Assembly (NCBI GenBank): GCA_020205615.1
Contig: CM035160.1
Location: forward strand, 124,587,605-124,651,604
Direction of reading: 5' to 3'
Source of the DNA: Panax quinquefolius
Taxonomy: Eukaryota > Streptophyta > Magnoliopsida > Apiales > Araliaceae
Length of the DNA stretch: 64,000 bases
Each line of letters starts with the position of its first letter. Position 1 is the first letter of the stretch. Positions 1 to 11,539 of the stretch are shown one piece after another. The position numbers and the translations under genes were made by a program. The notes under the pieces were generated by a model. It ran no database searches and had not been told where the DNA came from. It saw only the letters and a list, made by a program, of their open reading frames with translations.

Positions 1-430
1 CCACAGATAGGTCAAAGTCTAATTTCTCCTGAGTCAAGTTTAAGCGTTGAGCACATGCAGGAGAGATAAATGAATGGGTAGCACCGGTATCAAGTAAGGT
101 ATAAACTTCGCAAGAATTTATAAATAGCTTACCCGTGATCACCTCGTTTGGGTTCCTCGCATTATGACCGAGTCACAACAAACTTCTTCCGGAATCATTG
201 ACTTTGACTTTTTCGGGACGATCTTTTGAGTCCTTCGTCCCCATTGAACTAGGTTTCGCTACCATACAATCTCGAAAGCGATATGTCCTTCCTTTCCACA
301 ATTATAGCATACCTTGAACTGTTGTGGATGATTTTGATCGATATGTCCCCTTTTTCCCGCATTTATAATATACGACCGGTGGTCGTTCTCCTCCCTTAGA
401 ACCGATTCTTGTCGCGCAAGACCGCTGCGT
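1..430 (-). pseudogene. Gypsy element A: protease and zinc-knuckle remnant, cut by window edge
   Basis: Read on the minus strand, this matches the protease start and nucleocapsid of elements B and C almost base for base. The left edge encodes the segment before the catalytic aspartate (the NPNEVITGKLFINS-like stretch), and two CCHC zinc-knuckle remnants lie near 276-312 and 340-375. In the family, the knuckles bind genomic RNA and the aspartic protease cuts the polyprotein. The frame is broken by several indels, so no product is expected. The rest of the element (RT, RNase H, integrase, second LTR) lies beyond the left edge. Confidence 0.75.
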
Positions 431-830
431 CTTCACATGGTCATTGTTAAATCTCCTCTTTTAAAATCTCCTCCGACTCGCTTCTTCTATTTTCATGGCC
501 ATGATTACCACCGAGTGGTTACCATTTTTGTCCGTCTATTTCTTTCTCATTTGGTTATCATTATTACATTGATCGCTATCTCGGTACGATCCTCGGTTAT
601 GGTCCCTCAGTTGACTAGTACTCGTTATCTCGCTCTAATAATTGAGCCCTTTTTAACAACATCCGAATAGAGAGAAAGTTTATGAGAAATGAGATCTTGA
701 CGTATCTTGGGGTTTCAAACCTCTAAGAAACATCCGCGTCATCGTTCCTCATTTTCCACCAAATGAGGTGCAAAACCGGATAACTCGCAAACTTTGCCTC
801 GTCTTCGAGACACCGTCATGTTGTTTTGCT

Positions 831-1382
831 CTAATCGATGAACTCCACTTCCTTCATATGACAAACACTTTCGTGAAAGTATTTGTCATTAAATAATTTC
901 AAACGCTTCCCAAGACATGCTTTGAGTGCGGTTTGGATGGTACGCTCATGAACTCCACCGATAGATCCGCTTCGCCACGGAACATAAAGGTGGCGAATGG
1001 AACCTTCTGTTCCTCGTGCATCCCAAGACATCGAATATCTTGGTAATTTGCTTGACCCATGTTTCCGCCATGATCGGATCTGGCTTTCCCTTAAAATTCG
1101 TGGTCCCAACTCTTTGAAGCGCTTGGCTTTGTGACAACCCGTGAATTGCTATCATTTCCTCCTGTATTTTGAACACGAGTCTCCTCGTCGATTTTGCATA
1201 AACCGCAAAAAGCTTCTAAACATCCCTCGTTCATCATCTCTTTCCGGTGGGTTGTTGTTCGGGAGGAGGAACATTGACGATCTGTTATTACGTATTCTCC
1301 TCATTGGTGAGTACAAAGCGCTCCACAGTCTCATTTCCATTGTTAATATTCTCAACGACATTCTTAAATCGTCATAAAACAA
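831..1382 (-). pseudogene. Gypsy element A: gag (capsid) remnant
   Basis: Minus-strand capsid region of a gypsy retrotransposon. Fragments in different frames (1152-1382, 946-1176, 831-1109) carry the family words seen also in B and C: a DDERGMFR segment, an ENTRVQN/MIAIHGL-like linker, and ETWVKQITKIFDVLGC, which is the W..I..IF..L..C pattern of the retrotransposon gag domain. Gag would form the cytoplasmic virus-like particle that packages element RNA. At least two frameshifts separate the pieces, so this is not a working gene. It sits directly downstream of the primer site and LTR at 1531-4139, as expected for the start of the internal region. Confidence 0.75.
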
Positions 1383-1530
1383 GGGTTAATTAAGGAAATC
1401 AATATATCACATAATATCCTTATATCTTGACCAACTAACAAATAAGCTTAGGTAGGACACACTAGCGAAGGATTTACTCGTCTCTCCCTCCTAGTTCTAT
1501 TCCCGATCTCCTCATGGAGATCATATCCTA

Positions 1531-1545
1531 AGCTCGATACCAACC
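1531..1545 (-). other. Primer-binding site of element A
   Basis: Next to the LTR, the minus strand reads TTGGTATCGAGC. The first eight bases match the initiator-tRNA-Met primer site TGGTATCAGAGC; the second half lacks one A. Element B has the same variant and C has a different one, so the site is either family-specific or decayed. Confidence 0.65.
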
Positions 1546-4139
1546 TGTGACGCCCCAAAATAGGTATACATCACCCATTCGAGTTGTCAATACATGGTGC
1601 GAAACAACTACAACTTTATTATTACAACATAAAAACGTGAGTTTGAATACAAATATTATCTTCTAGACAATATCTATACTCAAATAAATCCTCATCACAT
1701 TTATTGATACATTATTTTACAAAAATGGTGAGGACTACTAAACAACTCTCTCTAGAACCTTCATTCCATACCCCAGACTCGTACTCGCATTATATTCTCG
1801 CCTCCACGAGAAGAAAAATGGAACAAAAAGGAAAAGGGTGAGCTCAACTAGCCCGATAAAGAATATTATGACTAAGATAATATACAACAAATTACCGTTA
1901 GTCTTCAACGAGGGAAAAATCTAATAGAATACAATAGACAATAAATTTTAAATCAATATTCTCGGTGAAATAATAATTCATTAGAAGAGTTAAGTAGAGA
2001 ATGCAAACTACTATCTTCTATGTATGAATTTAAAAGTTCACCGAATCTCATCTTTTATCCTGTAACATCAATCAATATACATCTCGAATCAAATATTCAT
2101 CTTTGCAGACTACGTGCCAAAGATATTCAATAATATCATCATTTAAGACCGAGGATGATGAAAAATATTTTAAAGAAACGAATCCAATTGAAACAAAATG
2201 ACAAGGATTAAGGATTAAGGATTCGTACTTTGTTTTATCCATGTTCAAAAATACCTCAAAAACAATCATAGTGGTGTAAAATTCAAGAATGATCAAAACA
2301 TGGATACAATCAAAGCTAGTATCCGAATAGATATTTTGGACAAAAAGAAGAAATTTTATTTTTCTATGAATAGTGCCAGTATCGTGAATAGTAACTCAGA
2401 CACCCAAAAGATAGAAATTCCCAAAAAAACATCTTCACGCTTCATTAATAGTACTCGTGAATAGTAACTCGTGAATAGTAACTCATGAATAGTAACTCGT
2501 GAATAGTAACTCATGAATAGTAACCCCGACATGAAAAAGTTCCAAATTTGATAAAAGTTTCAACTAATATTTCAAAGATAATGATATTGAAGAAATAATA
2601 TCATTCGAGAAGAAAATAACATCCCTTACCTCGAAAGATTAGTACTTCTATTTGGAATAAAGGGTATAGTCTTTGAAGGAACTTGCAGACCGTCTAACAA
2701 TACTCAAAGTATACTCACAAGAATACGCTCAATATATCGAGAGAGAAATAGAGAGAAACTTCAGTTTTCGTGTGTTTTTCAATTCTAACCTAAGCACCCT
2801 ATTTATAGAAAAATGCTTAGAACACCAAAGCGAAAATTGAATATAATATTAATATATTTTTCACATTTTCTTTAGCCCACCTTAGACAACTGATCTCAGC
2901 CCATTTGAATCACATGTGAGGCCAACTTAGTTGCAAAAACGTTTTTCTCAAAATAATTAACTAAAACTCCCAAAATTAATTATTTTGAACTTCAAACTTC
3001 AATAATTCATAATAAATATCCCTTTCATCAGAAAAATTGAATCTTGCGAGTTTTTATAGGAAATTCAATTCTCTACAACTTTGCAGAAGAAAGTTTTTCC
3101 AAATTCCAAATAGAAATTGACAGGAAATCCACAAATGGGCAATTTTACAAAGCTATAATCAATTTCGGTCAATAAATGGGGTCCACCATCATGTTTAACA
3201 TGTTTTAAACATTTATTGCAACAAAAAATACTCTTCCTCCTCGTATACTCATATATCCCACATTCATTGTAAAAATATCACCATTATTATATTATTAAAA
3301 TATAATAATATATTTAAATGAATTATTTTATCGTAAAAAGATAAAATTTCATTTTTCAACAATTGTCACATTAAAAATTTTCTCCATCTATATCCACATA
3401 AAATCAATATTTTCCTCATCATATGAATCAATAATTAATTATTCACAAATAATATTACTGTAATCACAATATCGACAACAGGCAGGCGGTTGAGAAGAGG
3501 GGCTTTCAATAAGAATTTCTTCATCTTTGGCCTTGCAATTAGGTGACCAAACCTCTCCTTAGGCGTAACTTTCTAGACATTGCCAATAATGTTATCTAAT
3601 AATATTATCCGATAATATGAATTATTGCTTCGATAATGAAAAATCTTTGTGTAATGACAATTATTGAAACAACAAAGAATATAAAATATCAACGAAGAAT
3701 TATTAACTCAATAAAATATTTGAAAAGTAATTATCGTAACCATTATTGAGTAGTGCCCTTCACGTAAGAATTAATAATTGGTGCAATACCAGGTGTATCG
3801 TGTGTTTTTAACCACCGGGTATTTTAACAAAGATAATCTGGTAACAACCACGCCTGATTATTTTTAAACCACTTATATTTTCGTTTTCTTCATCCAATCG
3901 CTCACATGGGCCCATACACATGGTCAAGGCTGCGTCGCATCGAATATTCCCGACAGATTTAATATTCCACGACCAAACGAATATTCAAACAACAATGAAT
4001 ATTTTATAACCACTTGCTTATTTTGAAGTATTTGCGTATTTTACCCCTAACTATCCACATTAATCAAATCAACCCTTACTATTTCAAAATAATCAGTAGA
4101 GAAAATTAAATTTCATTAATAATAAGTTGGGGTCTTACA
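1546..4139 (-). repeat. 5' LTR of gypsy element A (about 2.6 kb)
   Basis: On the minus strand the LTR begins TGTAAGACCCCAAC and ends GGGGCGTCACA, giving TG...CA termini. It aligns over its whole length with the four LTRs of B and C. A TATA box (CTATAAAT on the minus strand, 2809-2818) lies about mid-LTR. Two tandem-repeat zones follow in the transcript direction: the TGAATAGTAACTC block near 2444-2525 and a single remaining ATATCTTTGG unit near 2096-2140. The outer flank is TTGCA (4140-4144), which should recur as the target duplication left of the window. Confidence 0.9.
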
Positions 4140-4464
4140 TTGCATATCTTATACAACTTTTTGCAACGACTATTAAAATGTTGCCTTAAATTAAGATAAT
4201 CCCAATAAACATGTTTTTGTAAGATCATATTCGGTATTCGGAGAATTGTCAAAAAATATTCATATTTAGTATTTAAAAATTATATCCATCCAAATGTAAA
4301 ACATATTCGAGGAACTTTGGTCACTTGACCGTTGGAGCAACACAAGTTATCTGTTAATATCTTGCAAGGATTATTATTTATATCAAAATATGAGATTTCC
4401 CCCATATATTCCTTTTTTCTCCTTCACTACATACCATTAATATAATCTCAAGAAGTTATATACT
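4140..4464. other. AT-rich intergenic stretch, no gene seen
   Basis: This is the flank of element A. I see no open frame, splice-like exon or repeat family that I recognise. It may be old target DNA. Confidence 0.6.
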
Positions 4465-4487
4465 ACAACAACAACAACAACAACAAC

Positions 4488-4567
<80 letters not shown>

Positions 4568-4603
4568 TAATAATAATAATAATAACAATAATAATAAAGT
4601 TGC
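4465..4603. repeat. Compound (CAA)n-(TAA)n microsatellite
   Basis: About eight CAA units run straight into about 37 AAT/TAA units with two single-base interruptions. The minus-strand open frame across it (poly-Tyr/Cys) is only the microsatellite being translated. Confidence 0.97.
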
Positions 4604-4708
4604 ACCAATGGTGTGTAAGTTTTTTTAACTCCCATTTTCAAATTCTCCTTTTCTCGACTTGTAATTTTTTTATAATCAAATATTAATTTCTCTTTATATC
4701 TTGTATTA

Positions 4709-4850
4709 GAGGGTGTTTGGCAATGACTTATAAGTTGGTTAAACTAAGTTATAAGTCATTTGTTATTATTTAGTGTTTGACAATAACTTAAATTTTAACT
4801 TTTTTTACTTATAAGTCATTATTAAAATTTTTTTATGCTTTATGTGCTAT
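4709..4850. mobile_element. Possible hAT-type MITE end
   Basis: The words GAGGGTGTTTGGC followed by GACTTATAAGTTGG resemble the start of plant hAT-like MITEs, which often begin with a GGTGTTTGG motif. A short palindrome (GACTTATAA and TTATAAGTC) follows. No matching right terminus is visible, probably because the TTA tract begins there. Weak call. Confidence 0.3.
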
Positions 4851-4856
4851 ATTTTT

Positions 4857-5390
4857 TATTACTATTACTATTACTATTACTATTACTATTACTATTACTA
4901 TTATTATAATTATTATTATATTTACTATTATTATTATTACTATTATTATTAATTTTTATTATTGTTATTATTAGAATAATTATTACTAATCTTATAATTA
5001 TTATTTTTATTATTATAATAATTATAATTATTAATATTATTATAATCTCTATTATTATTATTGTTGTTATTGTTGTTGTTATTATTATTATTTTTATTAT
5101 TATTGTTACTATTATTATAATAATTATTATTGTTATTATTATTGTTATTATTATTACTATAATAATAATAATAATAATTATAATTATTATTATAATTATA
5201 ATTGTTAGTATTAATTATAATTATTATTACTATTATTATTACTATTACTATAACTACTACTATTATTATTATTATTGTTATTATTAATCATTATTATAAT
5301 TACTATTATTATTCCTATTCTCGTTATTATTATTAATTATTATTATTATAATAATAATTATTACAATATTTATAATAGTACTAATAATAA
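4857..5390. repeat. Long imperfect (TTA/CTA)n tract
   Basis: The run opens with nine tandem ACTATT hexamers and continues as about 500 bp of TTA/TTG/CTA trinucleotides with AATTAT interruptions. It is highly similar to the tract at 6519-6890, and both end in TAGTACTAATAATAAAAAAGC, so the two are copies of one unit. Confidence 0.93.
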
Positions 5391-5446
5391 AAAAGCTGAA
5401 TCTTAACCAGTGGGCTTTTTAAAAAATAAAATAAAATAATGCTCTA

Positions 5447-5513
5447 CTTGAGAATTGAACTCTGTAGACCTCCACTCTCCTTAAACAAATGCTCAAACCA
5501 ACTAAGCAATAAG
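5447..5513 (-). repeat. tRNA-like module, copy 1 (SINE-like pol III promoter)
   Basis: On the minus strand the sequence has an A-box-like TTGCTTAGTTGGTTTGAGC (5491-5509) and, about 30 bases on, a B-box-like GAGTTCAATTC (5452-5462), the layout of an internal RNA polymerase III promoter in a tRNA or tRNA-derived SINE. It does not fold into a full cloverleaf that I can draw, so I call it tRNA-derived rather than a tRNA gene. A second copy lies at 6948-7008. Confidence 0.5.
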
Positions 5514-5519
5514 GATTTT

Positions 5520-6190
5520 TATTATAAAGTCGCCATCTGACACTAAAAATACTAATTACATATTTACATCAAATACTAAAAATACTAATTAAAAAATACT
5601 AAAAAATCAAATTAAAAAAATATTAAAATTCAAAAAAAATATACTAAAATTCAAATTATTTTGTTAATTAATCAAAAGAACAAAAATTCAAATTACATCA
5701 TTAAAATACTAAAATCATAACATATTTACATCATTTACATCATAACATAACATATTATCATATTTACATCATAACATATTTACATCATTTAATCAAAATA
5801 CTAAAATTCAAATACTAAAATACTAACATTTTACTCAAATACTAAAATTTTACCATAGTTGTATAACATATCAAAATACTAAAAGTCACTTACCCGACAC
5901 TAAAATACTAATTACATATTTACATCAAATACTAAAAATACTAATTAAAAAAATACTAATTAAAAAAAATACTAAAATACTAAAAAAAATCAAATTCAAA
6001 AATACTAAAATTCAAAAAATACTAAAATACTATAATTCAAATTATTTTATTAATTAATCAAAACAACAAAAATTCAAATTACATCATTAAAATACAAAAA
6101 TCATAACATATTTACATCATTTACATCATAACATAACATATTATCATATTTACATATTTACATCATTTAGTATAATTGATATAATATGTA
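5520..6190. repeat. ATACTAAA / TTTACATCA short-motif repeat block (unit 1)
   Basis: The stretch is built from recurring words AATACTAAAAATACTAATTA, AATTCAAATTA and ATTTACATCATAACATA. The block starting near 5539 restarts near 5897 and again near 7037 in the second copy. No coding potential. Confidence 0.85.
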
Positions 6191-6227
6191 CGTTATGATG
6201 TAAATATGATAATATAATAATTAATTA

Positions 6228-6320
6228 TTACTGTTATTATTATTATTATAATTATTATTATTATTATTATTATTATTAGTACTAGTATTATTATTATTAT
6301 TATTATTATTATTGTTGTTG

Positions 6321-6400
<80 letters not shown>

Positions 6401-6404
6401 TGGA
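6228..6404. repeat. (TTA)n microsatellite
   Basis: Nearly pure TTA with one short TTG run near 6314. The poly-isoleucine minus-strand frame is an artefact of the repeat. Confidence 0.97.
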
Positions 6405-6518
6405 CTTTTGAACCCCTGGTGCTACACATATGCAGTTACTTGATGACGTGTCACACGTGGCGCCTAACGTTGTTCTACATAATGCGATCCGACGCGATAT
6501 TTTATATTGTAATTTTAC

Positions 6519-6682
6519 TATTATTATTATTAATTTTTTTTATTATTAGAATAATTATTACTAATCTTATAATTATTATTTTTTATTATTATAATAATTA
6601 TAATTATTACTATTATTATAATTTCTATTATTATTATTATTGTTACTATTATTATAATAATTATTATTGTTACTATTATTAC

Positions 6683-6718
<36 letters not shown>

Positions 6719-6890
6719 TATTATTATTATTATAATAATTATAATTGTTATTATTAATTATAATTATTATTACTATTACTATTACTATTATTATAACTAC
6801 TACTATTATTGTTATTGTTATTATAATTACTATTATTATTATAATTATAATAATAATTATTATAATAATTATAATAGTACTAATAATAAA
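6519..6890. repeat. Imperfect (TTA)n tract, second copy
   Basis: Same order of interruptions as 4930-5390, including the same exit sequence TAGTACTAATAATAAAAAAGC. Together with the following tRNA-like module and ATACTAAA block it forms the second copy of a segment of about 1.5 kb. Confidence 0.93.
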
Positions 6891-6947
6891 AAAGCCTGGC
6901 CCGACCCGCGGACTTTTTAAAAAATAAAATAAAATAATGATTTCCTT

Positions 6948-7008
6948 GATAATTGAACTCAAGACCTCCCACTCTTCTTAAACAAATGCTCAAGCCAACT
7001 AAGCTATA
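6948..7008 (-). repeat. tRNA-like module, copy 2 (SINE-like pol III promoter)
   Basis: Minus strand: A-box-like TAGCTTAGTTGGCTTGAGC (6988-7006) and B-box-like TTGAGTTCAATT (6951-6962). The A box is closer to the consensus than in copy 1. It is flanked on both sides by the same sequences as copy 1, so it was duplicated with its surroundings rather than inserted independently. Confidence 0.5.
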
Positions 7009-7019
7009 AATTTTTTTTA

Positions 7020-7320
7020 TTACAAAGTCAGTTACCCGACATTAAAATACTAAAAATACTAATAACATAATTACATCAAATACTAAAAATACTAATTAAA
7101 AAAAATACTAAAATACCAAAAAAAAAATCAAATTAAAAATACTAAAATTCAAAAAAATACTAAAATACAAAAATTCAAATTATTTTGTTAATTAATCAAA
7201 AGAACAAAAATTTAAATTACATCATTAAAATACTAAAATCATAACATATTTACATCATTTACATCATAACATAACATATTATCATATTTACATATTTACA
7301 TCATTTACATCATAACAAAT
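7020..7320. repeat. ATACTAAA / TTTACATCA block (unit 2)
   Basis: Shorter copy of 5520-6190, with the same word order and the same end (ATTATCATATTTACATATTTACATC). Confidence 0.85.
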
Positions 7321-7477
7321 AGAGAGGGGCAAGACAAAAATAAGGAGGGAAATATATTTGGAGCGAAAATTCTTGCGGGAAAAATAAAAATAATAGGGTC
7401 TGTTAGCCATGTTTGTTTGTAATTTATGAATTATTATAATTCATGAGATAATAATTTCAAAATTATTAATGTAAGAT

Positions 7478-7787
7478 ATTATTAACTTTTGACAATTAAT
7501 TTGAGATATTTTAAACTTTAATCTAAGATTATTTTTTAAAATTTATAAAAAATAATAAATCGCCAAATGAGTAGTATTTTTAGATAATTTAAATTATATC
7601 TTTATTCTAAATTATAAGATTATTGTTTACTTTTAAATAGATAAGCTCAAGCATGTATAATATATCTCTATTCTAAATTATTAGATTATTATTAAATTTT
7701 GACAATTAATTTGAGATATTTTAAAACTTTAATCTAGATTATTTTTAAAATTTATGACAAATAATAAATTTCCAAATGAGGAGTATA
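7478..7787. repeat. Direct repeat pair of about 100 bp
   Basis: Bases 7478-7576 and 7688-7787 share GACAATTAATTTGAGATATT and ATTTATAA(A/C)AAATAATAAAT with few differences. They are about 110 bp apart. No function is visible. Confidence 0.75.
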
Positions 7788-7865
7788 TAGCCCTAGAGTA
7801 AATATAAGGAAGCAATTTCATTTATGTGGCTATGATTTTGGTTCTTTTTTTAAAAAAAGAGTTTC

Positions 7866-8115
7866 ATCAGGGGATTAAACTTTTAATTTTTTTTACTTTG
7901 GGGATTGTCTTATCAATTTTTTTTAATAGGAGATTAAACTTTTAATTTTTTATGATTACGTCTAATTGATAGTGTTCATTCGTAAAATTGATGACATTAT
8001 ATAATAACGTGACTAAAAATACTTATGTGTAATATCGAGTCTCATTTTAAAAATTATTCAAATTGTTTTTTGAACCAAAAACGGTAAATATAGGATCATT
8101 ATTAATTTTAAAGTA

Positions 8116-8160
<45 letters not shown>

Positions 8161-8645
8161 AAACCATTTTTAATTTTTAAAGTAAATTTAATAATAATTT
8201 TACCCTTTTGGTAAATTAATATTTTTATATTTTTTTTGTAAATGTAATTTTTAAAGTAAATTTAATGACATTTTTCGAAGAAAAATTAATAATGATCTTA
8301 TATTTATCCTTTTTGACACAAAAATTTAATTGAATAAATGTTAAAATAAGACTCAATATTACACATAATTATTTTTTAGTCACGTGTCGCTGCCATGTAA
8401 TCAATTTTCTGATGTGACATTATCAATTTAAATGTAATCACAAAAATTTAAAAGTTTAATCCTCTAATGGAAACAATTGAGAAGACAATCCCCAAAATAA
8501 AAATAAAAATAAAAATAAAAATTAAATCCCCTAATTGAAAAAATTGAGAAGACAATCCCTAAAGTGGAAATAATTTAAAAGTTTAATCTCATAATTGAAA
8601 AAATTGAAAAGACAATCTCTAAAGTGAAAAAACTTAAAAAGTTAA
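7866..8645. mobile_element. Foldback (long inverted-repeat) element
   Basis: The left arm (from about 7869) and right arm (to about 8645) are inverted copies. Examples are GTGACTAAAAATACTTATG near 8010 against the reverse complement of TTTTTTAGTCACGTG near 8372, and TAGGATCATTATTAATTTTA near 8089 against its complement near 8290. Each arm end holds repeats of GGGGATTGTCTTCTCAATTTTTT plus GGGATTAAACTTTTAA. A TTA microsatellite (8118-8156) sits in the loop. It resembles non-autonomous foldback or MITE-type DNA elements; it encodes nothing. Confidence 0.7.
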
Positions 8646-9360
8646 AGGTATTATTTCATATTTAGGCCTAAAAACTATGACGACAAACTTTAGAATATTG
8701 TATTATTTCATACAATTAATACTACTAAGAAAATAAGAATGTTCTAGCGAGGGAATAATGAAAAGAAAAAAAATCCAATGATAATATAGTTATTAGCTAA
8801 AATGAAACATTATTCACCATTTATTTTTTGATTTCTCAAAATTGAAGAAAAATAGTTGTCGCTACCATTTTACGATAAAATATTACAAAGAAAAATATTA
8901 TTTACAAAAATTATAAGTAGCTATATAACATTATTGAGTTTTTTTTTTTGCTAGAGATTCCAAAAAAAATTTTTAGAATTAATTGTGAAAATATTTTCTT
9001 TACAAATATTAAAATATTACACATCCGTTTTACAAAGATAGTTTTATTTAGTTTGATTTTGTTAATTTATGACATCTTAAATTATAAATGCAAATTTATA
9101 AGTTTATCTACACAACAAATTTGTTTTTAATTTTTTTCTAAGTATTTTAAAATATCAACTACATTATTTATTAAATTAATAAAATTTAAAATATTTTGAA
9201 AATAATTAGTCATTCAAAAAGAGAGAGACACTATTAAAATATAAAATAAAAAAACAAGAAAAAATAAATAATTATGCAAAAAATCAAAAATCAAAAATCA
9301 AATATAAAAAATTAGTAAAAAACTCACAAGTCAATAGACCAAAATTCTTCCCCAAATCAT
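8646..9360. other. AT-rich stretch, nothing recognised
   Basis: Poly-A/T-rich DNA with no convincing exon. The 60-codon frame near 8948-9130 has composition expected of random AT-rich sequence. Confidence 0.6.
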
Positions 9361-9610
9361 TCCGATCTCTGAGAGTGGTAGAGAAACTGAGAAAGCGATG
9401 GAAACCTAGGAAACTGAGAAAGCGTTGGAAACTGAGTCAATTCCGATCTCTAAGGCATGCACCACCATCGCATCCTTTTCGAAAAGTACTATTTTTGGAT
9501 ACTTCGGTAAAGTGGATACAGGGTTTTAAGAGGTCCGACTGCAAAAGACAAAGCCCTCCTAGCTTCGATGCTTCTGCTATCCATTGAAGAACACGACCCT
9601 TTCAACAACA
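9361..9610 (+). pseudogene. Possible first-exon fragment of a captured or decayed gene
   Basis: Base composition rises sharply in GC here compared with the flanks. A tandem near-duplicate, AACTGAGAAAGCG(A/T)TGGAAAC, occurs twice within 50 bases, and a basic 70-codon frame runs from 9375. It resembles the untranslated leader and first exon of a plant gene, and intron-like T-rich sequence follows. I do not recognise the product. It lies upstream of the OTU and SMC6-like exons and may belong to the same fragment cluster. Confidence 0.3.
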
Positions 9611-11101
9611 GGTTCTACTTCTATTTCTTTCCTACTCCCCATGTTATTTGTTTTCTGTTATAATTCGTAAGAACTTCCCATCTGGTTGTTCAATTCATAA
9701 TCATCTCTTGTTTTGAGAATTGACTCATCTATGATTAAGATATAAAAATTCCGCTCACAATTAATGTGTGAGTCATATATCAACAACACTTAATGGATTT
9801 AGATCCATTTTTCTCAATTTCCCTTTATTCGGTTCCACTTTTGATAAATTATTTTTTTAAGAAGAGGGACAAAGTAAAATGGTATTGAGTTTGATTACAT
9901 CTATTTAGTATATGATTTTATGTTCTTAAATACTATCTTTTAATTGCTTTACTAATAACTGAATTCCTCTTTGTAAATGTTGTTGCAATTTGTATTGGTG
10001 CTGGCCACATTTTCAGATTTTTATGTTCTGTTTTTTCGTAGTTGTGTATGGTGGCATAAGGTGTATTCTTGCATTTGCCAATGCTTTGTGAAATTTGGCT
10101 TCTTTTTTTTTTGTGTGTTTTGCAAACATTGTTTCCTTGCAATTTTATTATGTAGCATTTTTGACCTTCTTCCCTAGAGGTTTGACTGGGGCTGATAAAG
10201 TAAGCTTTAGTTTGATTTGAAGATATCAAAATTTCACTTTGCATTCCACCATAAAGGATGAGTCTATTTGGATTGAGTGGAAGCCCTTCAAGGAATAGCG
10301 TCCATCTCCTTGTAAAAGGTCAAAGATCACTTTATAAACAAGTTTCAGCTTATCACAATATTAGAAAATATAGAGAGTTGCTTTTTCTTCAAAGGTACAA
10401 TGTTCATTACTTCTGCTGAATAAGGTTTGGTTGGTATGCTTATCATAATTATTTATTTACTATTTCAATTATCATGTAGAAGAAATAATTGGGATGGTTC
10501 TTCACAGAGATGTCGCACGCAAAGAACTCCTTTTATCAATTGTGCAATGGATGCTTCCTATGGCAATGCTTCAGATGACTAAGCTGGTAATGTTTACCTT
10601 CCCTCTAATCCTTTCAGTTGATTGCTGTATTTTTCCCATCCTCTGTATTCTTCTTGAGATGCATGTTGAGTTCTTTGTGGATTTTTTCAAGGCAAGGTAT
10701 ATTAGAAGTAGAAAAGTGTGTTGAACAATCTTTTTCTGCTAAAGGGCATGGAAATACAAGAACTTTATGAGCCATTCAAAGTTCTCTGATTTGTAAGGGA
10801 AGCTTCTGAAGTTTTATTCGGACATTATAAAGGTCATTTTGTTTGATTTATCTTTTCATCTGTTGATCGGCAATATGCAGCAACCAGCTACCATTCTGTT
10901 TCATTATTGGCTTGGCATTATTTCTTTAATATTTTTCTAATTTAATTTGCAGATAATTTTGTGAAATCAATTGTTTAAACAGTTGCAGTTAAGGAATTTC
11001 CTATTTCTGCTATGTTAGTTTATATACTACCTTTTTTTTCCTCCACAAGATCTTTACTGTGAACCTATTAAGTAAATTTTTACTGGAACTTTATTTAACA
11101 G
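9611..11101 (+). other. Intron-like and exon-like DNA between gene fragments
   Basis: T-rich intron-like sequence with short GC-richer islands at about 10240-10400 and 10494-10570. The second island reads CAMDASYGNASDD in one frame, which looks protein-like but which I cannot assign. Several AG/GT sites could bound exons. Without a transcript the structure cannot be settled. Confidence 0.35.
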
Positions 11102-11210
11102 AAGAATCGTGAAACGTATGAGCCTTTTATTGAGGATGAAGTACCATTTGATGAGTACTGTCAATCCATGGAAAAGGATGGCACATGGGCAGGACATATG
11201 GAGATACAAA
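11102..11210 (+). pseudogene. OTU-domain deubiquitinase exon fragment (OTUD3/plant OTU-like)
   Basis: A splice-acceptor-like TTTATTTAACAG precedes an in-frame exon with YEPFIEDEVPFDEY, then CQSMEKDGTWAGHMEIQ. The YEPFI.DE..FD.YC..M..DGTWAG.ME.Q pattern is characteristic of the OTU cysteine-protease domain in plant OTU proteins of the OTUD3 type, which remove ubiquitin from substrates. The exon covers only the middle of the domain; the catalytic Cys block (DGNCxFRA) upstream and the His block downstream are not visible. After the Gln codon there is either a GT donor or divergence, with an in-frame stop at 11237. I infer a captured or decayed exon, not a functional gene. Confidence 0.75.
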
Positions 11211-11539
11211 GTCACAAAACAAGTTGGACTCTTTTCTAGACAGAGGGAGTGTAACTAGCTGGGACCTGGACTGAACCACTTCTTGTGATTTTCCAAAATC
11301 TACGTGTCTTAAATAAATTTGTGAACTGAACTAAGTTGCTTTCTTAATTGCCAGTGGTTTATGTCTTTTGAATAAAGGAGCCTTATGCCATGTTAGTCCT
11401 GCCAAGTTGTCAATTTGTATTGCTGGGAGGGTTGGACTGAACATAGACCTTACATGCCACTTTTATAGCTGAATGTAATGGTGGATTTATATCTTTAATT
11501 TACTGAGATATATGGTTTGACCATTATAATTATTCTGCA

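Noticed and set aside
4456..4641. Poly-Tyr/Cys open frame
   Set aside because: Translation of the CAA/TAA microsatellite; no non-repeat sequence in it.
6193..6962. Poly-Ile, poly-Asn and poly-Tyr frames on both strands
   Set aside because: All are the TTA tract read in different frames.
8720..8765. Possible left CACTA terminus (ACTACTAAGAAAATAAG followed by a TAGCGAGGG word)
   Set aside because: It does not match the right terminus CACTACAAAAAAATAGGGC, lacks the initial C, and has no subterminal array; similarity is too weak to pair the two.
9933..10244. 103-codon minus-strand frame, with an overlapping 66-codon plus-strand frame
   Set aside because: Lies in intron-like T-rich DNA; composition looks random and no domain is recognised.
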